Shown here: positions 7,209-13,476 of the stretch, piece after piece
Layout of the letters: each line of letters begins with the position of its first letter
Numbering within the stretch: position 1 is the first letter of the stretch
Source of the DNA: RGIG3102 sp964525015
GTDB lineage: Bacteria > Bacillota > Clostridia > Oscillospirales > Ruminococcaceae
Assembly: GCA_964525015.1 (NCBI GenBank)
Contig: CAZGFY010000039.1
Coordinates: 1-13,476, forward strand
DNA: 13,476 nt
Direction: 5' to 3'
Program-made: the position numbers and the translations under genes
The notes under the pieces: model-generated
Databases searched by the model: none
What the model was told of the DNA's origin: nothing
The model's input: the letters and a program-made list of their open reading frames with translations, nothing else

Positions 7209-7238
7209 ATTATACCAATAATTACCCTTGTTTTTCAA
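7209..7238 (-). promoter_or_regulatory. Promoter of the M32 peptidase gene
   Basis: On the minus strand, TTGAAA (7233-7238, inside the 3' end of the RND gene), an 18-base spacer and a perfect TATAAT (7209-7214) preceded by TGG (extended -10). The start of transcription would fall about 30 bases before the ATG. Confidence 0.65.
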
Positions 7239-10200
7239 GAGATTTATTTTTAGAATTTTGATAAGCGTATAAAGTTGGAACTACAACCATTGTTAAAATA
7301 GTTGAAAATAAAAGTCCAAATAGTAAAACAGACGCCATTGGAGCACTCATTGCATCACCGGATAAAATAAGTGGAACTAAGCCAATACAAGTTGTTATGC
7401 TAGACATAAATATTGGTCGATATCTTTCGCTAACAGCAAGCTTGCAGGCTTCTTCAACCCCTTTTCCTTCTTTTGTTTTTTCTATCATAACTTCAACTAA
7501 TAATATACCATTGTTAACAACTATCCCAAACAAACTAACAAGGCCTAATAGAGCCATAACTTGAATATCCATATTAAATATCCAAAGCCCAAATCCACAG
7601 CCAATTAAAGATAAAGGAATACTAGAAAGAACTATAAATGGAAGGTTGTAATTTTTAAATTGCATTGCTAAAATTATATAAATAACAATAACAGCAATCA
7701 CCGAGCTTATTCCTAAATTTGAAATTAGGTCCATCATATTCTTAACTTCGCCAAGCCCTTCTATATTTACCCCTTGTAAATCTTGATTATTTATAAACAC
7801 TTCGCTTAGTTCATTTTCAATTGTAAGCGAGCTATACCCTGGTAAAACATCGCTTAACACATAAACAAAGTTTTCTCCATTATAATGCTCTATAACAGGC
7901 ACTGCTGGCTCTAGGGTTATATCTGCTATTTGATTTAAGCTAACTTTTGTATCTGCAACCGAACCAACTATAAATAAATCGTTTAAATCAGTTAGCGTTT
8001 TGATATTGGATTTTAAAATTATATCCATATCATCATCAGCCCCTTGATAAACGCCTGCATTAGCGCCCATTAAAGCTGTGTTAACCTGTTTTAAAACATC
8101 GTACTTTAATAAGCCGTATGAAGATAATGTTTCGCTATTTAAATTGATATTATAATCATATTGAGGTTGTATCATTGTGTTTTTAACATTATCTGTTCCC
8201 TCTATATTCTCAAGTGCTAAAACCATTTGATTGGCTATATCATAGATTTTACTAGCATCGCCACTTACTGAATAGGAAATAGTAGCTTCTGATGGAATTG
8301 AATATTCTAAACTTTTAACAGTTGCAATAGCACTCGTAACATTTTTATTAAGCTCATCTTGCAATTGCCTTGAAAACTCTTCATTACTGCCAAATTCTTC
8401 ATCTATAATATTTTCATCAAGCTCTAGCATATACTGCCCAACGTTTGGTGCTGTTGTCATTGCTGGAACTGTTAAAAAGAAACTTGGCAATCCTTTGCCA
8501 ACCGCATATGTGTAGTTTTCTATTGCATCTTCCCCATCTAAAACTTCATTTATCTGGCTTGCCACATATTCTGAAGATTGAATCGACATTCCCTCGCCTT
8601 CAAAGTTTATGTATACAACTGGCTTATCTGCCGATGGAAAAAATTGCATACCAAGGCTCATTGCTAATAATAATGAAACGCCAAGAGTTGCAAAAGCCAT
8701 TATGATAACGCTTAATTTATGTTTTAAGCTAAAATCCAGTAATTTATCAATCAGTAATTTTATTTTGCTAACCTTTTGTATTTTATCCTCTTTTTCTGGC
8801 TCAAAAAACATATATGCTAAAACTGGTGTAACTAGCATTGCAACAAAGTAACTCGCAACTAGCGAAGTTATAACAACAGTTGGAATAGTGCCTGCAATTT
8901 GCCCAACTGTTCCCGGCACAAAGTAAATTATAGAAAAGGTTACAATAGTTGTTAATGTGCTTGATAAAACTGGCATAGCAGTTGATTTAATAGCAAGTTT
9001 TATGCTTTCTTCTTTATCTATCCCTTTATTTAAATTAAACTGAATAGCTTCACTCATTACAATTGCATTATCAACTAATATCCCAAGCGAAACGATTAAT
9101 GCTGCTATTGAAATAAAGTGAAATTCTATTTTCAAAATATCCATCACTATAAATGTTGACAAAATACTAAGTGGCAATGCAACTGAAATAACAATTGCAT
9201 TTTTTAGTCTAACACCTATCATTACAACTATTATAATAAGTAAAATACTTTGCATTAAATTTGAAACGAAATCATTTATTGAATTTTCAATATCCTGTGG
9301 TGCATACATTGTTTCGTGAAAAACTAAATCATTCGGAAGTGAATTTTTAACTTCTTCAATTACAATTCTTAAATCTTTTCCAACGTTAACAGCATTTATA
9401 CTTTCATCGATTGTCCCTGTTAATAAAATAGCAGAATTTCCGTCTTGATAGTAATTATAATCCCCAACATCTTCGATATAAACATTTGCAACATCTTTAA
9501 TTTTAACAAAGCTTAGCGATGTATTAGACCCTGAAATAACCACATTTTCAACATCTTGTAAACTCTCAAACATACTTGGCGTTATAACGTTAATTGTTGT
9601 ATCTTCATATTCAATACTGCCTGATGGGATAGATAGATTTTGCGCTTGAAGTACACCTAAGATATTTTCAATTGAAATCCCATAGCTTTTAAGTTTTTCA
9701 TTATCAACTTCGATAACAACCTGTCTTTCTTTTTGCCCATCTATTGTTACTGATGAAACTCCTTCAACTTCTAAAATAGCTGATTTTACAACTTCTGCAT
9801 ATTCAACAAGTTCACTTGAAGTGTATTTATCATTTGAAAGACTAATTATAAACTGATTATTACTAACAACATCTGTTTCGATAACGCTTTTTTCTGATAA
9901 CTCTGGAAGTTTTGTATTTGATTCTTCAATTGCTCTGTATAAATCATCTTCAACGTCTTGTATTTGGTATTCAACATCATACATTATAACTATAACACTT
10001 GCACTATTTAAACTAGAACTTGTATAGTAGTCAATGTAATCTAGCTTATCTATCTCTTCTTCAATAACATCGGTAACACTTTTTTCAACGTCCTGTGCAC
10101 TCGCCCCTGGATAAATTGTTGTGATAACAGCTGCTGCCACTGATGTGTCAGGGTTTTCTTGTTTTGGAATCATATAATAGCTATATAGCCCATAAACTAT

Positions 10201-10269
10201 AACTGCAAATGATAATAACAGCACAAAAAATCTTTTTTCTATTAAATTCTTAACTAATTTATCTATCAT
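7222..10269 (-). CDS. RND-family efflux permease (HAE1/AcrB-like)
   Basis: A 1015-residue proton-driven inner-membrane exporter of the AcrB/SwrC type. Transmembrane helix 1 lies at about residues 13-33, helices 2-6 at about 335-490, helix 7 near 520-540 and helices 8-12 at about 850-1005. Two large extracytoplasmic loops lie between, typical of the duplicated RND fold. In the proton-relay region only one of the two AcrB aspartates is present (D400, followed by N401), and the TM10 lysine is replaced by N919 (VVNNG). An arginine/serine pair (R949, S956) matches AcrB R971/T978. This variant relay is, as far as I recall, common in Gram-positive homologues. Methionine-rich copper-transport features are not evident, so drugs, lipids or peptides are likelier substrates. 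It follows the adaptor gene by 49 bases and is the last gene of the tetR operon. Confidence 0.96.
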   Translation of the reverse strand: MIDKLVKNLIEKRFFVLLLSFAVIVYGLYSYYMIPKQENPDTSVAAAVITTIYPGASAQDVEKSVTDVIEEEIDKLDYIDYYTSSSLNSASVIVIMYDVEYQIQDVEDDLYRAIEESNTKLPELSEKSVIETDVVSNNQFIISLSNDKYTSSELVEYAEVVKSAILEVEGVSSVTIDGQKERQVVIEVDNEKLKSYGISIENILGVLQAQNLSIPSGSIEYEDTTINVITPSMFESLQDVENVVISGSNTSLSFVKIKDVANVYIEDVGDYNYYQDGNSAILLTGTIDESINAVNVGKDLRIVIEEVKNSLPNDLVFHETMYAPQDIENSINDFVSNLMQSILLIIIVVMIGVRLKNAIVISVALPLSILSTFIVMDILKIEFHFISIAALIVSLGILVDNAIVMSEAIQFNLNKGIDKEESIKLAIKSTAMPVLSSTLTTIVTFSIIYFVPGTVGQIAGTIPTVVITSLVASYFVAMLVTPVLAYMFFEPEKEDKIQKVSKIKLLIDKLLDFSLKHKLSVIIMAFATLGVSLLLAMSLGMQFFPSADKPVVYINFEGEGMSIQSSEYVASQINEVLDGEDAIENYTYAVGKGLPSFFLTVPAMTTAPNVGQYMLELDENIIDEEFGSNEEFSRQLQDELNKNVTSAIATVKSLEYSIPSEATISYSVSGDASKIYDIANQMVLALENIEGTDNVKNTMIQPQYDYNINLNSETLSSYGLLKYDVLKQVNTALMGANAGVYQGADDDMDIILKSNIKTLTDLNDLFIVGSVADTKVSLNQIADITLEPAVPVIEHYNGENFVYVLSDVLPGYSSLTIENELSEVFINNQDLQGVNIEGLGEVKNMMDLISNLGISSVIAVIVIYIILAMQFKNYNLPFIVLSSIPLSLIGCGFGLWIFNMDIQVMALLGLVSLFGIVVNNGILLVEVMIEKTKEGKGVEEACKLAVSERYRPIFMSSITTCIGLVPLILSGDAMSAPMASVLLFGLLFSTILTMVVVPTLYAYQNSKNKSLEKQG

Positions 10270-10318
10270 TTATTTTTACTATTCCTTTCTTTGTTTTTAA
10301 TTAATTTTGCTGTTTTTA

Positions 10319-11896
10319 TTATACAATCGAAACTAAATATCCACTTTTAATATTTTTCATTCCCTTGGAGATAACTAAATCTTCTAAATCAAGCCCTTCC
10401 ACCATTACATAGTTATCACTAATTCCAACTATTTCAATATTTTTTCTCACTGCCCTATTATTTTCAACGATATAAACATAGTCTTCGCCATCATTTAATA
10501 TAACATTTATCGGCAGGAAAACCCCTATTTCATTGCCCGTATAAACCTTTAGTGAAACCAGTTCACCTATTAAAAAATCGTCTTCTTTATTATTTAGTAA
10601 AACCTGTGTTAAATATGTTCTAGATGTTTCATCTGGCACAACTGATACTGAAACAACTTCTGCTGAATAGCTTTCATCTCCCCTTGATACTAAAGAGTAG
10701 TTCCCTTTTTTAACCTTTGCAACATCTTCTTGGGAAACTCCAAACTCTGCAACTAAATCATCTGTGCCAACAACCATAATAGGTATTAATGGAGTGGCAA
10801 CTTCTCCCACGCTTTGTGTAATTGTGAGTATTATGCCTGATGTTTTTGCATAATAATTTAAATCTTCAACGGCATCTTTGGCTGTTTCGTGATTTGTTTT
10901 TGCTGATTCATAACTAGCCTTTGCCCCGTCGTATGTATAAGATGCTGTATCTCTTGCATTTTTTGAAGCAGCTAGTTGAATTTCCATTTCTGATTCTTTT
11001 GCTTGAAAAGCTATTCTATTGGTTTCATTTTCTGTTGTTGCAAGTGTGAGTTCTGTTTCTTTCTCTTGCTTATTAAGGCTTGTTTCAAGATTTGCTATTT
11101 CAGTTTCTTTTTCTAAAACTTCAGTATTTTTATCTGAAATATTGTTATCTACAACTTCAAGTTCTAAATTTAAATTATCTAAATCTCCTTGAATTTCATC
11201 AGCCTTTGCTTGTAATTCTGCATCATCAGGAGTTAATGCTAAATCTTCATTTAATTTATCAAGTTCTGCTTGTTTTTTGCTTATTTCTAATTCTTTGTTT
11301 GTTTTTTCTTTTGTAAGAGTTTCTAATTCGCTATTTAAAGTGGCTAGTTCATCACTTAAAGGCTTTACTTGTGCATTAATTTCATCAAGTTCTGATTGCA
11401 CTTTTTCAAGATTCTCTTTTGATGTATCATAATTCTCTTTTAAAGTTTTGTACTGGCTATCATTTTTTTGATCTTCTAGCTCTTTATCATATTGAAGCTG
11501 TGCTAAATCTAAATTTGATTTTGCAGAATTCATTGTTGATTCAGCTGAAACCATTGCTTGATACGCACTTTCTTCCTGCCTTTTTGCTGTATCATCTTCA
11601 AGAGTTACTAATAGTTGCCCTTCTTTAACAGTTTCCCCTTCGCTAACATATATTTCTTTTATATTCGCAACTATTGGAAATATAACTTCTTCCATATCTC
11701 TATTTTTTATTATTGCAGAATACTCTAAATATCTATCTTCATTGCTAACACTCGCAGTTAAAACTTCAACGCTATAACTTTTTTCTTCTTGGGCGATAAC
11801 TTCTTCTGTTTGATTTAAAAATCTCATTCCAATAAAGCCAGCTATTAAAACAACAACTAAGGCTATCGCTATTTTCCCCTTATTCTTTTTAAACAT
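10319..11896 (-). CDS. RND/HlyD-type membrane-fusion adaptor with very long coiled coil
   Basis: With the ATG at 11896 the protein has 525 residues. A positively charged start and one membrane helix (about 8-25) anchor it. The first half of the biotinyl-lipoyl domain lies at about 70-100 (VANIKEIYVSEGETVKEGQL). A continuous coiled coil runs from about 103 to 346, and the second lipoyl half starts near 350 (AKTSGIILTITQSVGEVA). Beta-barrel and membrane-proximal domains fill the C-terminus. A TPDD turn at 222-225 is almost exactly mid-way, so the coiled coil should fold as a hairpin with arms of about 120 residues. It would link the RND permease encoded next to it to the cell exterior. Start choice: GGGGG lies 7 bases before this ATG; an ATG two codons earlier and a TTG at 11917 are badly spaced. 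It overlaps the tetR stop by 8 bases. Confidence 0.93.
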   Translation of the reverse strand: MFKKNKGKIAIALVVVLIAGFIGMRFLNQTEEVIAQEEKSYSVEVLTASVSNEDRYLEYSAIIKNRDMEEVIFPIVANIKEIYVSEGETVKEGQLLVTLEDDTAKRQEESAYQAMVSAESTMNSAKSNLDLAQLQYDKELEDQKNDSQYKTLKENYDTSKENLEKVQSELDEINAQVKPLSDELATLNSELETLTKEKTNKELEISKKQAELDKLNEDLALTPDDAELQAKADEIQGDLDNLNLELEVVDNNISDKNTEVLEKETEIANLETSLNKQEKETELTLATTENETNRIAFQAKESEMEIQLAASKNARDTASYTYDGAKASYESAKTNHETAKDAVEDLNYYAKTSGIILTITQSVGEVATPLIPIMVVGTDDLVAEFGVSQEDVAKVKKGNYSLVSRGDESYSAEVVSVSVVPDETSRTYLTQVLLNNKEDDFLIGELVSLKVYTGNEIGVFLPINVILNDGEDYVYIVENNRAVRKNIEIVGISDNYVMVEGLDLEDLVISKGMKNIKSGYLVSIV

Positions 11897-11908
11897 CTTC
11901 ATTCCCCC
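11889..11908 (-). promoter_or_regulatory. Translational coupling site between tetR and adaptor gene
   Basis: The ribosome site GGGGG (11904-11908) lies inside the last codons of tetR. The adaptor ATG (11894-11896) overlaps the tetR stop TAA (11889-11891) as ATGTTTAA. Ribosomes finishing tetR can restart on the adaptor, tying their expression together. Confidence 0.7.
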
Positions 11909-12509
11909 ATATTTCAAGTAAAGTTTTATTCAATGATGGAATATAAAACTCAACAATTTCCATAAATTCATCATAAGATATATCTATCCCAAGTTCTAGT
12001 AATGTATTTAAGCTATTTACAACTGATGATATATGTGTTTTTATTAATATTGATTTTTTAACGCTTATCTTTTTATTATTTAAAAGTGCATTTGTTATCC
12101 ATTCACTGATTAATGTTTTTATATAATTACTTTTTGTTAAAACTCTCATAACATTCGGATTTTCACTTGCTATTTTATATGAGTCACTAAGAGTTTTTAT
12201 AATAATATCATCAATACTTTCAGTTCCTATTTTATCACCTAGTATATCAATTTTTTCATCAATCATAAACCTGAGTTTTCCCGCTGAATTTTTCTTAACG
12301 CTTTCTTGCAGTTTTTCTTGCATTGGAATAGATATACTATCTATTAATTCCTGCTTATTTTTAAAATATCTATATAAATTCCCTGTTGTTATATTGGCAT
12401 TTTTAGCAATTGAGCGCATATCAGTGTTTTCTATTCCGTTTTCTAGCATTAAATCTAATGCTGAATTTATGATAGCTTGCCTTTTTTCATCTTTTAATTT
12501 TTGAGCCAT
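11889..12509 (-). CDS. TetR/AcrR-family repressor of the RND efflux operon
   Basis: The 206-residue protein has an N-terminal TetR DNA-binding domain. Helix 1 lies at about 9-24 and the helix-turn-helix at about 30-50 (MRSIAKNANITTGNLYRYF), followed by KNKQEL, the usual start of helix 4. The rest is an all-helical ligand and dimerisation region without recognisable sequence signature, as normal for this family. It is the first gene of the efflux operon and overlaps the adaptor gene. Two matching inverted repeats (TGAACnnnnGTTCA) surround its own promoter, so it very likely represses itself and the pump until an effector binds. The effector cannot be told from sequence. The ATG at 12509 is preceded by AAAGGATAACTT, which supports this start. 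Confidence 0.95.
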   Translation of the reverse strand: MAQKLKDEKRQAIINSALDLMLENGIENTDMRSIAKNANITTGNLYRYFKNKQELIDSISIPMQEKLQESVKKNSAGKLRFMIDEKIDILGDKIGTESIDDIIIKTLSDSYKIASENPNVMRVLTKSNYIKTLISEWITNALLNNKKISVKKSILIKTHISSVVNSLNTLLELGIDISYDEFMEIVEFYIPSLNKTLLEIWGNEDV

Positions 12510-12537
12510 AAGTTATCCTTTCAAAGCTATTTTCAAA

Positions 12538-12557
12538 TAATGAACTTTTGTTCACTA
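12538..12557. promoter_or_regulatory. TetR-type operator, promoter-proximal copy
   Basis: TGAAC-tttt-GTTCA at 12541-12554. It extends with the same flanking TA pairs as the second copy (TAaTGAAC...GTTCAcTA), giving a 20-bp site. It begins 2-3 bases downstream of the tetR -10 box, covering the predicted transcription start, so occupancy would block initiation. Confidence 0.8.
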
Positions 12558-12559
12558 AT

Positions 12560-12588
12560 AAAATATCATAATAAAAATAAAAAGTCAA
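12560..12588 (-). promoter_or_regulatory. Promoter of the tetR-adaptor-RND operon
   Basis: On the minus strand, TTGACT (12583-12588), exactly 17 bases, then TATTTT (12560-12565). The -35 box lies in the downstream arm of the nadE terminator hairpin. The promoter is flanked by the two operator copies, whose centres are 54 bp apart, close to five helical turns. Confidence 0.7.
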
Positions 12589-12621
12589 CAATAATGAACG
12601 AAAGTTCACTATTGTTGACTT
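12582..12621 (-). terminator. nadE terminator hairpin containing a second TetR operator
   Basis: Eighteen-bp arms (12582-12599 and 12604-12621, one mismatch) flank a four-base loop. On the minus strand the hairpin is followed by a T-rich run (TTTTTATTTTTAT). It starts 11 bases after the nadE stop codon, fitting a rho-independent terminator. The hairpin tip is TGAAC-gaaa-GTTCA (12595-12608), the same operator half-sites as at 12541-12554 with identical TA flanks. Confidence 0.82.
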
Positions 12622-12632
12622 AATTTTCACAT

Positions 12633-13409
12633 TTATAATTCTTCAACCGTTTTTATATGTGGATTATAGTTTGCCATTGGAAGTAGTTTATGCATATTTC
12701 TTTTTCGCATTATATCTATTTTAGCCTTTAATTCTTCATTTTCGCAAATTCCAAATCGTATATAATCATCTAATTCTTTATAACTAAATCCTAGGTTTTC
12801 TTCATCTGTCATTCCACAAAGCCCGTCGATTGGAGTTTTATCAATTAGTTCACTTGGCACTTTAAGATATCTTCCTATCTCTTTCACTTCCCCTACTGTT
12901 AAGTTCATAAGACAAGAAAAATCTCCTGCGCCATCACCAAATTTTGTTGCATAACCAACCCAATCTTCAGATAGATTACAAGTGTTTGCCACTCTTCCAT
13001 TAACCGTTCCTGCTACTCCATATAAAACGCTCATTCTAATTCTAGCTGGAGCATTAAATGTCGTGATTGTGTTTAATTTATCATAGCCAAGCGATTTGCA
13101 GCCAGATTCTAAAACTTTTATAGTTTCATTTGCTATATCTTTAATATTAATTGTTATATTCTTAATTTCTAAATGGGAGCACAGTTTTTTACTGTAATCA
13201 ATATCAAACTGCTCGCCTTGAGGCATCATAACACCGATTACCCTATCTTTTCCAAGTGCTTTTGTGCATAAAGCTGCCACAACTGAGCTATCCTTCCCCC
13301 CAGAAATCCCAACAACAGCCTTAACATTATCTCCTGCTAGTTTAAAATAATCCCTAATCCAATTAATTAATTCATTACAAACTTTTTCAGCATTAAATTC
13401 GTAACCCAT
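12633..13409 (-). CDS. nadE: NH3-dependent NAD+ synthetase
   Basis: The 258-residue enzyme catalyses the last step of NAD+ synthesis: deamido-NAD+ plus ATP and ammonia give NAD+, AMP and pyrophosphate. The ATP-pyrophosphatase P-loop SGGKDSS is at residues 36-42, directly after the VKAVVGI strand. The later NTCNLSEDWVGYATKFGDG block matches the family's substrate-binding region (the 'NxSE...G..TKyGDG' pattern), followed by the LTVGEVKEIGRYL helix. There is no N-terminal nitrilase (glutaminase) domain, so it is the short form using free ammonia. It is cytoplasmic and of normal length. The ATG at 13409 has a GGAG site 7 bases upstream and a good sigma-A promoter. It ends at a strong hairpin before the tetR operon, so it is a single-gene unit with no obvious functional link to the pump. 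Confidence 0.97.
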   Translation of the reverse strand: MGYEFNAEKVCNELINWIRDYFKLAGDNVKAVVGISGGKDSSVVAALCTKALGKDRVIGVMMPQGEQFDIDYSKKLCSHLEIKNITINIKDIANETIKVLESGCKSLGYDKLNTITTFNAPARIRMSVLYGVAGTVNGRVANTCNLSEDWVGYATKFGDGAGDFSCLMNLTVGEVKEIGRYLKVPSELIDKTPIDGLCGMTDEENLGFSYKELDDYIRFGICENEELKAKIDIMRKRNMHKLLPMANYNPHIKTVEEL

Positions 13410-13441
13410 TATATATCTCCTTTATTATATATTTATTAATT

Positions 13442-13470
13442 AGTATATCATTTTATTAAATTAATTTCAA
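13442..13470 (-). promoter_or_regulatory. Promoter of nadE
   Basis: On the minus strand, TTGAAA (13465-13470), a 17-base spacer and TATACT (13442-13447), 32 bases before the ATG. No operator repeat is visible in the few bases available up to the window edge. Confidence 0.72.
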
Positions 13471-13476
13471 CTTAGC

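Noticed and set aside
7222..11896. Heavy-metal (CusA/CusB-type) efflux system
   Set aside because: The permease lacks the methionine relay pattern expected of CusA and the adaptor has no methionine-rich N-terminus.
11897..11917. Earlier starts for the adaptor gene (ATG at 11902, TTG at 11917)
   Set aside because: The ribosome site GGGGG is 7 bases from the ATG at 11896 but only one base from 11902 and lies downstream of the TTG.

Overview
The window is strongly AT-rich, with good Shine-Dalgarno sites (GGAG/AGGTGAT type) and Firmicute-style promoters. It looks like chromosomal DNA of an anaerobic, probably endospore-forming member of the Clostridia or Tissierellia. The genus cannot be read from the sequence. 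No rRNA, tRNA, insertion sequence, phage gene or CRISPR array was seen, and no stretch longer than about 250 bases lacks a gene.

Left part (1-4823): a surface-protein locus that I think is a spore-coat or exosporium cluster. It holds a partial small helical protein (1-275, minus), an unrecognised coiled-coil protein (348-1193, minus), a divergent small protein of the same helical family with a Cys/His-rich tail (1438-1842, plus), and a 985-residue protein of DUF11-like beta-domains plus an SdrD-B-like domain (1866-4823, plus). The large protein has no signal peptide and no wall anchor. Its last ~45 residues are clearly homologous to the C-terminal half of the partial small protein. A sigma-K-like promoter precedes the partial gene and a sigma-E-like promoter precedes the plus-strand pair. 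Together this suggests proteins made in the mother cell and assembled on the spore from its cytoplasm, sharing a helical docking module. This is the best candidate for an undescribed system here, and the functional part is inference.

Middle (4824-7238): a stand-alone AIM24/TIGR00266 family gene with a strong housekeeping promoter, a bidirectional terminator, and a convergent M32 metallocarboxypeptidase gene with its own promoter.

Right part (7222-13476): a minus-strand tetR - membrane-fusion protein - RND permease operon, with nadE (NAD+ synthetase) upstream on the same strand. The nadE/tetR gap is compact: an 18-bp-arm hairpin serves as the nadE terminator, contains one of two matching TetR-type operators and carries the -35 box of the tetR promoter, while the second operator lies just past the -10 box. 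The adaptor has a predicted symmetric coiled-coil hairpin of roughly 120 residues per arm, unusually long for an RND adaptor and plausibly suited to a thick Gram-positive wall.
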